A model generated the notes under the pieces. The model saw nothing but the letters and a program-made list of their open reading frames with translations, ran no database searches and was not told the DNA's origin. From contig NZ_JAKGAR010000002.1 of NCBI RefSeq assembly GCF_021532625.1, forward strand, positions 310,001-374,000: a stretch of DNA of 64,000 nt, given 5' to 3'. Positions 51,711 through 59,875 of the stretch are shown piece by piece. Numbering within the stretch: position 1 is the stretch's first letter; each line of letters begins with the position of its first letter. The translations under genes were made by a program, and so were the position numbers. Origin of the DNA: Octadecabacter algicola (lineage in GTDB: Bacteria; Pseudomonadota; Alphaproteobacteria; Rhodobacterales; Rhodobacteraceae).

Positions 51711-54235
51711 TCACGCGACCTTAGAACACGTGCTGGTTTGGCCGCAAGCGGGCGCAGGGCAAAAGCTAGTCCTGCAAGCAAAGTCGCCCCCATTCCGCCC
51801 AAGATGATAACGCTGGCCGAGGTCCAGATCGGGCTGAAATCTGTTTCCATGATGAAGGTCGATACCGCCCATCCGCCAAGCATTCCAGCGGCCAGCGCGA
51901 CGAGCCCCGCAGCAAGTCCAAGCAGTGCAGAACGAAGCGCGAAGCTGCGCAGGATAGTTGAGCGTGAGGCGCCAAGGGTCTTTAGCATCGCGGATTCATA
52001 GGTGCGCGCAGGTAGCCCTGCAGCGGCGGCCCCGATCAAAACAAGGAACCCAGTCAAAAGGGTGGCCAACGCGCCATAACGTGTCGCCGCCGAGATACCG
52101 CCGAGCAGGCCAACGACTTGATCAATCGCGTCGCGCACCCGAATGGCTGTGATGTTGGGATAAGCCGAGGCAAGGTCGCGCAGGATGGCGGCTTCGGCCT
52201 CTGGGGTGCTGTAAACAGTACTGATCCAAGAATGGGGCGCGCCTTGTAGGGCGGCGGGGTTCATAGACATGATGAACCCCATTTGCGCGTTTTCGAAACT
52301 GACTTCGCGAAAGCTGGCGATGGTCGCGGTGATGTCGCGTCCCAAGATGTTCGTTGTTATCGTATCGCCGATTTTCAGCCCCATTTCGGCGGCCTCTTCG
52401 GCGGCAAAGCTAATGAGAGGCGGGCCTGTATAATCGGCGGGCCACCATGTGCCTTCGGTGATGACCGTGCCATCGCCCGGATCAGCAGAATAGGTGATCC
52501 CACGATCCCCGCGCAAAACCCAATGGTCGGCCACATCGCTGGCGGGCTGGCCGTTGATTTGGGTGATAATGCCACGCAGCATTGGCGCGGCTTCGTATTC
52601 GCTAACAGCTGGGTCCCGGTCAAGGCGTGCGCGGAACCCATCGATTTGATCAGGCTGGATGTCGACAAAGAAATAGGATGGTGCAACGTCTGGGAGCTCG
52701 GTTGCGATGGAATTGCGAAGGTTCCCATCGATCTGTCCAACGGCGGCAAGCACCGAAAGGCCAAGACCAAGGGAGAGGACAACAGAAGTGGTTTCGCCCC
52801 CTGATCCGATTGCGCCGAGCGCTGCCCGCAAAGCCAGTCGGCCTCGGGCAAGGCGGCTGAACTTGCGGGCTGTGAAACGGGCGAAAGCGGCGGCGATGAC
52901 AAGCAGGGCAAGTGCGCCAGCGATGCCACCCGCTGTCCAAAGTGTCAGAAAGGCAGTACCGGAGAACAAGATCGCCGAACCGATTAGCAATGCGAGGAGC
53001 AAAGCTGTCGCTATTAGATACCGCGTCGCCGGAAGGGCACGTCCCGCGCTGAAGGAGTCGCGAAACAGCGTGGCGGCTTTGATGTTGTCCGTGCGTGCCA
53101 AGGGCCAAAGGGTGAAGATGGCCGCTGCAAGTACGCCATAGATCGCGGCCTCGATCAGTGGTGCGAGGTGCAATGTGAATTCAGCGGGTATCGGCAATCG
53201 AGCTTCGATCAATGGCGCAAAGGCGAGCGGAATAGCGGCGCCAAGGATCAGACCAATTGCGACACCCAAAAGTGTTAGGATGCCGATCTGTAGACCATAA
53301 CTAAGAAAAATCGTGTTCCGCGTTGCGCCAAGGGTTTTCAATGTCGCGATGGTGTTCGATTTCCCTGCCAAATATGCGCGCACGGCGGCCGAAACACCGA
53401 CACCCCCAACGGCTAGCCCCGACAGGCCAATCAGGATTAAGAAGGCACCGATACGGTCGACAAAGCGTGCAACTCCGGGGGCGCCGGCACGGGCATCGCG
53501 CCACCGCAGGCCGCTGTTTGCAAACTGCTCTTCGGCCTCATTTTCTAGGAGATCGAGGTCTGCGTCCTCGGGCAGATCGAGGCGATAGTTGGTTTCCATC
53601 AGGGTGCCTGTGGCAAGCAAGCCGGAGTTCGCCAGATCATCAAGAAGAACCAAGGTCCGCGGACCAAGGCCAAAGCCGCCGCCAGAGTTGTCAGGGTAAC
53701 TGACAAGGATCGCCGACAACAGGAAGGTTTGATCGCCTAGCTTGAAGGTATCCCCAACAGCAAGGCCAAGCCGATCCGCCAGTACACGTTCGACCACAGC
53801 ACCGGGATACGTTCCGTTGCCATCAAAGGCGTCGGCCAGCGGCATTGGTGGGGCAAGAACCGTTTGACCGATCAAGGGATAAAGATCATCCACGGCTTGC
53901 ACTTGGGTCAGACCACGTTCGACGGTTTCGCGATTAACAACCAACATGGAGCGGAAATCTGTGGTCTCGGAAACGCGGGTCGCGATGTTTGACATCCATG
54001 CACGTTCATCGTCATTGGCAAAGCGATAGGTGAACCGCACGACGGCATCTCCGCCAAGCAAGGACGCGCCTTCGGCTTCTAGCCCAGCTTGGATAGAGGC
54101 ACGGACGGTGCCGACGGCAGCAATGGCCGCGACACCTAGAGCGAGGCAGGCAAGGAAAATGCGAAACCCGCGTAAACCGCCACGCAATTCTCGTTTGGCA
54201 AAGATCCATGCTAATTTAAAGGCAGTCAGGCTCAT
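51707..54235 (-). CDS. FtsX-like ABC transporter permease (YbbP-like)
   Basis: This large permease (842 residues) has the usual layout of YbbP: an N-terminal helix (FRIFLACLALGVAAIAAVGTV), a periplasmic MacB/PCD-like domain, then FtsX modules (LILIGLSGLAVGGVGVSAAVRAYL, LLTLLGVAIGLILGAAIPLAFA, ALLLALLIGSAILFSG, ALLTGFLVLIGAAAAGL and the C-terminal IILGGMGATLLAGLAFALRPLAA). In E. coli the YbbA-YbbP pair lies beside divergent tesA, the same layout as here. It probably acts in lipid or lipoprotein extraction or export; substrate unknown. Its start overlaps the ATPase stop by four bases. Confidence 0.94.
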   Translation of the reverse strand: MSLTAFKLAWIFAKRELRGGLRGFRIFLACLALGVAAIAAVGTVRASIQAGLEAEGASLLGGDAVVRFTYRFANDDERAWMSNIATRVSETTDFRSMLVVNRETVERGLTQVQAVDDLYPLIGQTVLAPPMPLADAFDGNGTYPGAVVERVLADRLGLAVGDTFKLGDQTFLLSAILVSYPDNSGGGFGLGPRTLVLLDDLANSGLLATGTLMETNYRLDLPEDADLDLLENEAEEQFANSGLRWRDARAGAPGVARFVDRIGAFLILIGLSGLAVGGVGVSAAVRAYLAGKSNTIATLKTLGATRNTIFLSYGLQIGILTLLGVAIGLILGAAIPLAFAPLIEARLPIPAEFTLHLAPLIEAAIYGVLAAAIFTLWPLARTDNIKAATLFRDSFSAGRALPATRYLIATALLLALLIGSAILFSGTAFLTLWTAGGIAGALALLVIAAAFARFTARKFSRLARGRLALRAALGAIGSGGETTSVVLSLGLGLSVLAAVGQIDGNLRNSIATELPDVAPSYFFVDIQPDQIDGFRARLDRDPAVSEYEAAPMLRGIITQINGQPASDVADHWVLRGDRGITYSADPGDGTVITEGTWWPADYTGPPLISFAAEEAAEMGLKIGDTITTNILGRDITATIASFREVSFENAQMGFIMSMNPAALQGAPHSWISTVYSTPEAEAAILRDLASAYPNITAIRVRDAIDQVVGLLGGISAATRYGALATLLTGFLVLIGAAAAGLPARTYESAMLKTLGASRSTILRSFALRSALLGLAAGLVALAAGMLGGWAVSTFIMETDFSPIWTSASVIILGGMGATLLAGLAFALRPLAAKPARVLRSRE

Positions 54236-54918
54236 TGCGCGGCCAGCGTTGCTGTATCAATGCGCCCGTCGCGCAAGCGCACGACACGGTCACATCGGTT
54301 GGCCAATTCATTGGAGTGGGTAACCATGATCAATGTCGCGCCATGTTGGTCACGCAAGGCAAAGAGCATGTCGATGATCGCCGCGCCATTGGTTTCATCA
54401 AGATTCCCGGTCGGTTCGTCCGCCAACAGGATTTTGGGGCGCGTGACGGATGCACGTGCCAATGCAACGCGTTGTTGTTCCCCCCCCGACATTTGCGCAG
54501 GGTAGTGATCGGCCCGATGAGAAAGCCCAACGGCCGCCAATTCATTGGCGGCGCGTTCAAAGGCATCGCGAACACCCGCGAGTTCCAGCGGAGTTGCTAC
54601 ATTTTCCAGTGCCGTCATTGTCGGGATGAGGTGGAAAGATTGAAACACCACGCCCATATTATCCCTACGAAACCGTGCGAGCGCGTCTTCGCCCATTCGG
54701 GTAAGGTCTGTGCCAAGTGCGGTGATGGTTCCGTCGCTGGCTGTTTCTAGCCCGCCCATCAACATGAGGAGTGATGATTTGCCCGATCCACTAGGCCCCA
54801 CCAACCCGAGCGTTTCACCCTGCGGCACGGTCAGTGAAATATCATGCAAGATATCAACGGTTCCGGCGTTACCTGACAGAGAGAGGGATACGTCGGAAAG
54901 GGACAAAGCATCAGTCAT
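54232..54918 (-). CDS. ABC transporter ATP-binding protein (YbbA-like)
   Basis: This MacB/LolD-type ATPase of 228 residues has Walker A LVGPSGSGKSSLLMLMGGLE at about 44-63, Q-loop GVVFQSFHLIPTMTALENV, signature MSGGEQQRVALARA and Walker B ILLADEPTGNLDE, then MVTHSNELA. The frame is open to 55029, but the ATG at 54918 (MTDALSLSDVSLS) gives the family N-terminus. It powers the YbbP-like permease with which it overlaps by four bases. It is divergent from the TesA-type esterase, as in E. coli. Confidence 0.95.
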   Translation of the reverse strand: MTDALSLSDVSLSLSGNAGTVDILHDISLTVPQGETLGLVGPSGSGKSSLLMLMGGLETASDGTITALGTDLTRMGEDALARFRRDNMGVVFQSFHLIPTMTALENVATPLELAGVRDAFERAANELAAVGLSHRADHYPAQMSGGEQQRVALARASVTRPKILLADEPTGNLDETNGAAIIDMLFALRDQHGATLIMVTHSNELANRCDRVVRLRDGRIDTATLAAQ

Positions 54919-54958
54919 TGGTCGGGCCTTTTCGGGTTTGGGCTCTTTGACATATGGG

Positions 54959-55594
54959 GTGATCCGCGCGAGTGGCAACCTGTGTTTGGCGATGATTTTG
55001 ACCGTTGGCATGGCGCAGGCGGAAACCAAGACAATTGCCGCTTTAGGCGATTCTTTGACCCAAGGCTACGGGCTGCCAATTGAGGACGGATTTGTGCCGC
55101 AACTTGAGGCGTGGTTGCTGGCCAAGGGCGAAGATGTTGAGGTGATAAATGCTGGTGTGTCAGGTGATACGACAGCAGGCGGGCTAAGCCGCGTGGCGTG
55201 GACGTTGACGCCGGATGTGGATGCACTGATCTTAAATCTGGGTGGTAACGACCTGTTACGAGGCATTGATCCGGCCGTAAGCCGTGCCAATCTTGATGCC
55301 ATTTTGCAGTTGGCAACGGAGGCCGGTGTCGATGTTTTGTTGGTTGGGCTTGATGCACCAAGCAACTATGGCACGGACTATGAAGTGGCATTTGAGGGGA
55401 TGTTTCCTGACCTTGCCGGTGCCTATGACGCCGATCTTTATGAAAATTTCTTTGCTCCGCTTGAGGATGGGGGGGACGTAAACGCCGCGCGTGCGGCCTA
55501 TATGCAGGCCGATGGAATTCATCCAAACGCCGCAGGCGTTGCGCTGATTGTAAGCGGGATCGGGCCATCGGTTCTCGAGCTGATTGCGCCGTAG
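54959..55594 (+). CDS. tesA: SGNH hydrolase, TesA-type esterase/lysophospholipase
   Basis: This secreted esterase has 211 residues. After a signal peptide (GTG start at 54959: IRASGNLCLAMILTVGMAQA, cleavage before ETKT) come the four SGNH blocks: ALGDSLTQGYGL with the catalytic Ser, INAGVSGDTTAGG, LNLGGNDLLRGI with Asn, and ADGIHPNAAG with Asp-His. The start is not certain: no good ribosome site is seen, and the frame is open far upstream to 54710 through the divergent ATPase gene, which is not credible. It acts on thioesters or lysophospholipids in the periplasm. Confidence 0.92.
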   Translation: MIRASGNLCLAMILTVGMAQAETKTIAALGDSLTQGYGLPIEDGFVPQLEAWLLAKGEDVEVINAGVSGDTTAGGLSRVAWTLTPDVDALILNLGGNDLLRGIDPAVSRANLDAILQLATEAGVDVLLVGLDAPSNYGTDYEVAFEGMFPDLAGAYDADLYENFFAPLEDGGDVNAARAAYMQADGIHPNAAGVALIVSGIGPSVLELIAP

Positions 55595-55640
55595 GCCGCT
55601 GACAGGTAGCGTGGACGCCTAACTTAGTAGGAGTAAAGAT

Positions 55641-55850
55641 ATGTCCAATACCGTAGCAAAAGTCACAGAAATCATCTGTTCGTCTTCCAAGTCGTTTGAC
55701 GATGCCGTCGAGAATGGCATCAAACGCGCCTCCGAGACGCTTAAGGGGATCACGGGTGCATGGGTTGCCGACCAAAAAGTCACGGTCACTGACGGTAAGA
55801 TTGATGAGTACCGTGTTGTTCTTAAGGTGACATTCGTCCTGAAGGACTAA
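55641..55850 (+). CDS. Dodecin (flavin-binding protein)
   Basis: This is a 69-residue protein (MSNTVAKVTEIICSSSKSFD...) matching dodecin: VTEIICSSSKSFDDAVENGIKRASETLKGITGAWV, then DGKIDEYRVVLKVTFVLKD. The Trp in GAWVADQK is the residue that stacks on flavin in bacterial dodecins. Dodecamers store or buffer riboflavin/FMN. AGGAG lies eight bases before the ATG. It is a single gene ending in its own terminator. Confidence 0.95.
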   Translation: MSNTVAKVTEIICSSSKSFDDAVENGIKRASETLKGITGAWVADQKVTVTDGKIDEYRVVLKVTFVLKD

Positions 55851-55875
55851 AATAGTCGCCAAACGTAAAACTAAC

Positions 55876-55902
55876 ACGGGCGCTACGAATTGAGGCGCCC
55901 GT
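55876..55902 (+). terminator. Intrinsic terminator after dodecin
   Basis: ACGGGCGC (55876-55883) pairs with GCGCCCGT (55895-55902), eight base pairs with an 11-base loop, followed by CTTAT. It lies 25 bases after the dodecin stop. Confidence 0.75.
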
Positions 55903-56120
55903 CTTATGGCGATATGGCTGGTCCCCAAGCCGTGCGCCAGCGATCGCGGTTTTGATCGTACTAACGTCGCACATAAAATGGGCGACGCACCTTTAGTCCG
56001 TTCATGCTTTTTGGCTTTGCCGCTTAATAGACATGTTATGGGAATGGGGCGGTTGCTTTCCCCTCGCGCCGCCTAATGGCCCGAAGTACATTTGGGCAAC
56101 TGCAACATTTGGGGACTGTC

Positions 56121-56408
56121 ATGTTCAAATTTCTGTTTGGAAAGACCCGCGGTAAAGCGGCAATTGAAACCCAGCGCGATACCGTTGCCCGCGCTGTCGA
56201 TGAGCTCAATAGCGTTTTGGCGTTGATGGCGGATAAACCTGTGGTGGGTATCGACCTAAATAGCGGGTTGATCACCGTCGATCTGCCAGAGCAGATGCCA
56301 GACGAAGCCTTGGCTTTGCCTGCTCCAGAAGAGGCTGCGGAAACCGTTAAAGACGCCGTCGAAGGCGAGGTTGCCGAAAAGGCCGAGGTTACTGAAAAAG
56401 CCGCGTAA
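56121..56408 (+). CDS. Hypothetical small acidic protein
   Basis: This 95-residue protein from the ATG at 56121 (MFKFLFGKTRGKAAIETQRDT) has TTGGGGA upstream as a possible ribosome site; the frame is open from 56076. It has a short basic start, a helical centre (VARAVDELNSVLALMADKPVVGIDLNSGLITVDLP) and an Ala/Glu-rich tail (EEAAETVKDAVEGEVAEKAEV). No family is recognised. It is followed by a strong terminator, which supports it as a real transcribed gene. Confidence 0.65.
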   Translation: MFKFLFGKTRGKAAIETQRDTVARAVDELNSVLALMADKPVVGIDLNSGLITVDLPEQMPDEALALPAPEEAAETVKDAVEGEVAEKAEVTEKAA

Positions 56409-56433
56409 CTCGGGTTTGGCGAATTGATACGAA

Positions 56434-56464
56434 AAAGGGCGGCCCCAAAAAGGAGCCGCCCTTT
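56434..56464. terminator. Bidirectional intrinsic terminator
   Basis: AAAGGGCGGC (56434-56443) pairs with GCCGCCCTTT (56455-56464), ten base pairs with an 11-base loop, A-rich before and TTT-ended. It lies between the small acidic-protein gene and the convergent cold-shock gene and can serve both. Confidence 0.9.
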
Positions 56465-56487
56465 GCTTTGGTCAAAAGACCGAAAGC

Positions 56488-56694
56488 TTATGCGAGTGCG
56501 AGGTTAACCGCGGATTCGCGACCGTCGCGGCCAGCTTCGACGTCGAAAGTAACTTTCTGATCGTCTGCCAGACCTGTAAGGCCGGAACGCTCAACTGCGG
56601 AGATGTGAACGAATACGTCCTTGCCGCCAGTTTCAGGAGCGATAAAGCCGAAGCCTTTTGTTGTGTTGAACCATTTGACTGTACCGTTGGCCAT
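56488..56694 (-). CDS. Cold-shock protein, CspA family
   Basis: This is a 68-residue single cold-shock domain with the RNA-binding motifs KWFNTTKGFGFIAPE (RNP1) and DVFVHISAVE (RNP2). It would bind single-stranded RNA and melt secondary structure. The ATG at 56694 (MANGTVKW) is the family start; GGAAGAC lies just upstream. An overlapping ATG at 56699 is out of frame. The 267-base gap to the divergent PhnA-domain gene could hold a long 5' leader typical of csp genes, but no specific motif was identified. Confidence 0.95.
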   Translation of the reverse strand: MANGTVKWFNTTKGFGFIAPETGGKDVFVHISAVERSGLTGLADDQKVTFDVEAGRDGRESAVNLALA

Positions 56695-56961
56695 GTCATG
56701 TCTTCCTTTAATTATGTTGCCCGCATTGTGCGGCAACCGTGGCGTAGTCAGTGCTAGGTCGAAGAACTGTGTGCCGTAAAAGGTAGACAGGGGTCGAGAT
56801 AGAATAACGTTTGCACCGCTGATATGGGGCAGGGCGCTTTGTTTTGCAAGAGGTATCGCTTCGCCGCGTCATTTCGGCAGATTCACGCTTAGGTTGTTTG
56901 GGGTTGCTAAACGAACAAGAGCAGTGTCTTGAGAGTGGTAATAAAACAAGGGGTTAGCGCG

Positions 56962-57486
56962 ATGCGTTGGGATGAATTGATGGACCGCGCCGGTGGCGTT
57001 TGTGAATTTTGCGGCACAGCGGGCGAATTGGCTTCTGTGGACGTGCCGCCGAGTGATCAGGTGCTTTTATGTTCTTCTTGTCGGGGTGAAGGCGACGTTC
57101 CTGCCGCACATTGGCGCTGCCTTGAGGGGGCGATGTGGTCTGCAGAGCCTGCCGTTCAGATTGCCGTTTATCGCCGCTTGGGTGAGATCAAAGAGATGTG
57201 GGCCTCTGATGCGCGCGATAGCATGGTGATGGAACCAGAGGTTCTCACCCGCGCGCAGGATGTCGCAGAGGTTTTGGAACATTTTGACAGCAACGGCATG
57301 CGGCTGGAACACGGTGACACGGTTGTTTTAGTCAAGGACCTGCCGGTGAAAGGTGCTGGTTTTACAGCGAAACGCGGGACTGCGGTGCGCAACATTTCCT
57401 TAGTGCCTGACAATGCCGCGCACATTGAGGGCCGCGTTGAGGGGCAGCGGATCGTGATTTTAACCGAGTTCGTGAAGCGGAAGTAA
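56962..57486 (+). CDS. PhnA-domain protein
   Basis: This 174-residue protein from the ATG at 56962 (MRWDELMDRAGGVCEFCGTAG) has AAGGGG upstream. The N-terminal half has Cys pairs CEFC and CSSC that probably bind zinc. The C-terminal 65 residues match the PhnA domain (LEHGDTVVLVKDLPVKGAGFTAKRGTAVRNISLV...AHIEGRVEGQRIVILTEFVKRK). Despite the name, PhnA is not established as part of phosphonate breakdown in most bacteria. It is a single gene, convergent with the sulfotransferase gene (one base between stops). Confidence 0.9.
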   Translation: MRWDELMDRAGGVCEFCGTAGELASVDVPPSDQVLLCSSCRGEGDVPAAHWRCLEGAMWSAEPAVQIAVYRRLGEIKEMWASDARDSMVMEPEVLTRAQDVAEVLEHFDSNGMRLEHGDTVVLVKDLPVKGAGFTAKRGTAVRNISLVPDNAAHIEGRVEGQRIVILTEFVKRK

Positions 57487-57487
57487 G

Positions 57488-58111
57488 TTACTCGAAAGTG
57501 TAACCAAAGTTCGTGACGTCGTCGGCAAACCATCTCGCGACGCGGTCAACAGACTCTTCGGAGTAGGCCGTTCTGAAATCAGATTTCTTTGTGCTGTTCT
57601 TGTGAGGCAGTTCGACGGAACAGCCGAGCGTCTCACAAACGGTTTGAAAGTCGTTCTCTAAGGTTTCAAAGCGCCCAACGAAATCGACGTCGATCTGGCC
57701 ATTGTTGTTTAGCAACAGTTCGGATTGCTGGCGCATCGGGGCCGTGTCGCCGTGTTTGGCAATAAATGCGTTAAAATCTAAAGTTGATGCATCATCGAAT
57801 GCAGGCCGGCCTTCTTTGAGTTTTGAAAACTTATAGTAAGAGAGCAGCCTGCTCCAAGGGTTTCTTACAAAGCAGAACGAGTAATAGGAATCGTAAGCTT
57901 CATCGCCAATCGTTTGCCGAAGTTCGGTGGCGGTGGGATGCGACCCAGCGGCGTGGATTCCGTAAGGGTCGCGTTTTGTAGTTCTTATGTCCACATAACG
58001 TACGAAACGCTGGATTCTTGAGAATGCAAATGGGCGGAGAGCCTTTTCCACGCTTTGGCCACCAGTTTTACCGATGTGTAGGAAAACGAATTTCCGACGG
58101 TGGCAAATCAT
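57488..58111 (-). CDS. Sulfotransferase family protein
   Basis: This is a 207-residue protein from the ATG at 58111 (MICHRRKFVFLHIGKTGGQSV); GCGGAG upstream supports it over the GTG at 58126. The PAPS-binding 5'-phosphosulfate loop is FLHIGKTGGQSVEKAL, and the 3'-phosphate motif is FCFVRNPWSRLLSYY. It resembles the sulfotransferase family 2 proteins that sulfate carbohydrates. The target may be an exopolysaccharide, but nothing nearby proves this. It lies 27 bases downstream of ettA on the same strand. Confidence 0.87.
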   Translation of the reverse strand: MICHRRKFVFLHIGKTGGQSVEKALRPFAFSRIQRFVRYVDIRTTKRDPYGIHAAGSHPTATELRQTIGDEAYDSYYSFCFVRNPWSRLLSYYKFSKLKEGRPAFDDASTLDFNAFIAKHGDTAPMRQQSELLLNNNGQIDVDFVGRFETLENDFQTVCETLGCSVELPHKNSTKKSDFRTAYSEESVDRVARWFADDVTNFGYTFE

Positions 58112-58138
58112 AAAGCTACTCCGCACATTGCAATATTC

Positions 58139-59794
58139 TTAGCGTGCAAACTTCTTATGCTTCATCCGTTTGGGTTCCATCGCATCCGCACCAAGGCGCT
58201 TTTTCTTGTCTTCTTCGTAGTCCTCAAAGTTGCCTTGGAACCACTCGACGTGGGCTTCGCCTTCGAATGCGAGGATGTGTGTGCAAATCCGGTCGAGGAA
58301 AAAACGGTCGTGGGAGATGACCACAGCGCAGCCTGCGAAATCCACCAGCGCGTCTTCGAGCGCACGGAGCGTTTCGACGTCTAGATCGTTGGTAGGTTCA
58401 TCGAGAAGCAATACGTTGCCGCCGGATTTCAGCAGCTTAGCCATGTGCACGCGGTTACGTTCACCACCGGACAGTACGCCCAGTTTCTTTTGCTGATCGC
58501 CGCCTTTGAAGTTGAACGCGGAACAGTAGGCGCGGGAGTTCATTTCCGCATCACCCAGTTTGATCACTTCGCCGCCGCCAGAAATTTCTTCCCAGACTGT
58601 CGCATTGGCATCGAGATCATCACGGGATTGATCAACATAGGAAAGCTGAACCGTATCGCCATACGTTACCGAACCGGAGTCCGGTTCGATTTGGCCCGTT
58701 AGCATGCCGAACAGCGTGGATTTACCCGCGCCGTTTGGCCCGATCACACCAACGATGCCGCCTGGTGGCAGATCAAAGCTGAGGTCTTCGACCAAGAGTT
58801 TGTCACCCATGGCTTTAGTCAGATTTTTGACCTCGATCACCTGAGAGCCAAGACGAGGACCATTTGGGATGATGATTTGGGCACGGCCCATTTTTTCGCG
58901 CTCGGACTGATTGGCGAGGTCGTTGTAAGCGCTGATACGGGCTTTGGATTTGGCCTGACGGGCTTTGGCGCCTTGGCGCATCCATTCGAGTTCGCGCTCT
59001 AGCGTTTTTTGCTTGGACTTGTCTTCTTTGGCCTCTTTTTCGAGGCGTTTTGCTTTGGCTTCGAGCCAGCTGGAGTAGTTGCCTTCGTGCGGGATGCCAG
59101 AACCGCGGTCGAGTTCCAAGATCCAACCCGTGATCGCATCGAGGAAGTAACGGTCGTGGGTGACGATCAAGATTGTGCCTTTGTAATCTATCAGGTGCTG
59201 CTGCAACCAAGCGATTGTTTCGGCGTCGAGGTGGTTGGTCGGTTCATCGAGTAGCAACATGTCTGGCGCGTCCAGCAGCAGTTGGCACAGCGCAACGCGG
59301 CGCTTTTCACCACCTGAAAGTGTTGTGACATCGGCGTCGTCGGCGGGACAGCGCAGGGCTTCCATGGAAACGTCGACTTGGGCGTCGAGGTCCCACAGGT
59401 TTTGACTGTCGATTTCGTCTTGAAGCTGCGCCATTTCATCGGCGGTTTCATCAGAATAGTTCATCGCGAGTTCATTGTAGCGATCAAGGATATCCTTTTT
59501 CGCCTTAACGCCCAGCATGACGTTTTCACGGACTGTGAGGTTTGGGTCCAGTTCTGGTTCCTGCGGCAGATAACCGACAGTTGCGCCTTCGGCGGCCCAT
59601 GCTTCGCCCTGAAATTCTTTGTCTTGGCCAGCCATGATCCGCATTAGGGTGGATTTACCCGTGCCGTTCACGCCCACAACGCCGATTTTGACACCAGGTA
59701 GGAAGTTCAAGCGAATGTTTTCAAAGACCTTTTTACCACCGGGGTAGGTCTTGGATACGCCATCCATGAAGTAAACATATTGATAGGCTGCCAT
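58139..59794 (-). CDS. ettA: Energy-dependent translational throttle protein EttA (ABC-F)
   Basis: This soluble ribosome-associated ATPase (551 residues) has two ABC domains and no membrane part. Walker A loops are VVGVNGTGKSTLMRIMAG (about 36-53) and VIGPNGAGKSTLFGMLTG (about 355-372). Signatures are TLSGGEKRRVALCQLL and VLSGGERNRVHMAKLL, and Walker B motifs are MLLLDEPTNHLD and VLLLDEPTNDLD. The arm and linker between domains are present (AKAKRLEKEAKEDKSKQKTLERELEWM). It binds the ribosomal E site and gates elongation by ADP/ATP ratio. Confidence 0.96.
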   Translation of the reverse strand: MAAYQYVYFMDGVSKTYPGGKKVFENIRLNFLPGVKIGVVGVNGTGKSTLMRIMAGQDKEFQGEAWAAEGATVGYLPQEPELDPNLTVRENVMLGVKAKKDILDRYNELAMNYSDETADEMAQLQDEIDSQNLWDLDAQVDVSMEALRCPADDADVTTLSGGEKRRVALCQLLLDAPDMLLLDEPTNHLDAETIAWLQQHLIDYKGTILIVTHDRYFLDAITGWILELDRGSGIPHEGNYSSWLEAKAKRLEKEAKEDKSKQKTLERELEWMRQGAKARQAKSKARISAYNDLANQSEREKMGRAQIIIPNGPRLGSQVIEVKNLTKAMGDKLLVEDLSFDLPPGGIVGVIGPNGAGKSTLFGMLTGQIEPDSGSVTYGDTVQLSYVDQSRDDLDANATVWEEISGGGEVIKLGDAEMNSRAYCSAFNFKGGDQQKKLGVLSGGERNRVHMAKLLKSGGNVLLLDEPTNDLDVETLRALEDALVDFAGCAVVISHDRFFLDRICTHILAFEGEAHVEWFQGNFEDYEEDKKKRLGADAMEPKRMKHKKFAR

Positions 59795-59875
59795 GTCTCT
59801 GGTCCCTCGGTTGGAAATTGCTTTTGCCAGTGAATACGCGCGCTCGACGGGCTGTGCAATGGGCAGTGCAGGAGG

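Noticed and set aside
54710-54958. N-terminal extension of the TesA-type esterase
   Set aside because: It would run through the divergent ATPase gene and displace the signal peptide from the N-terminus.
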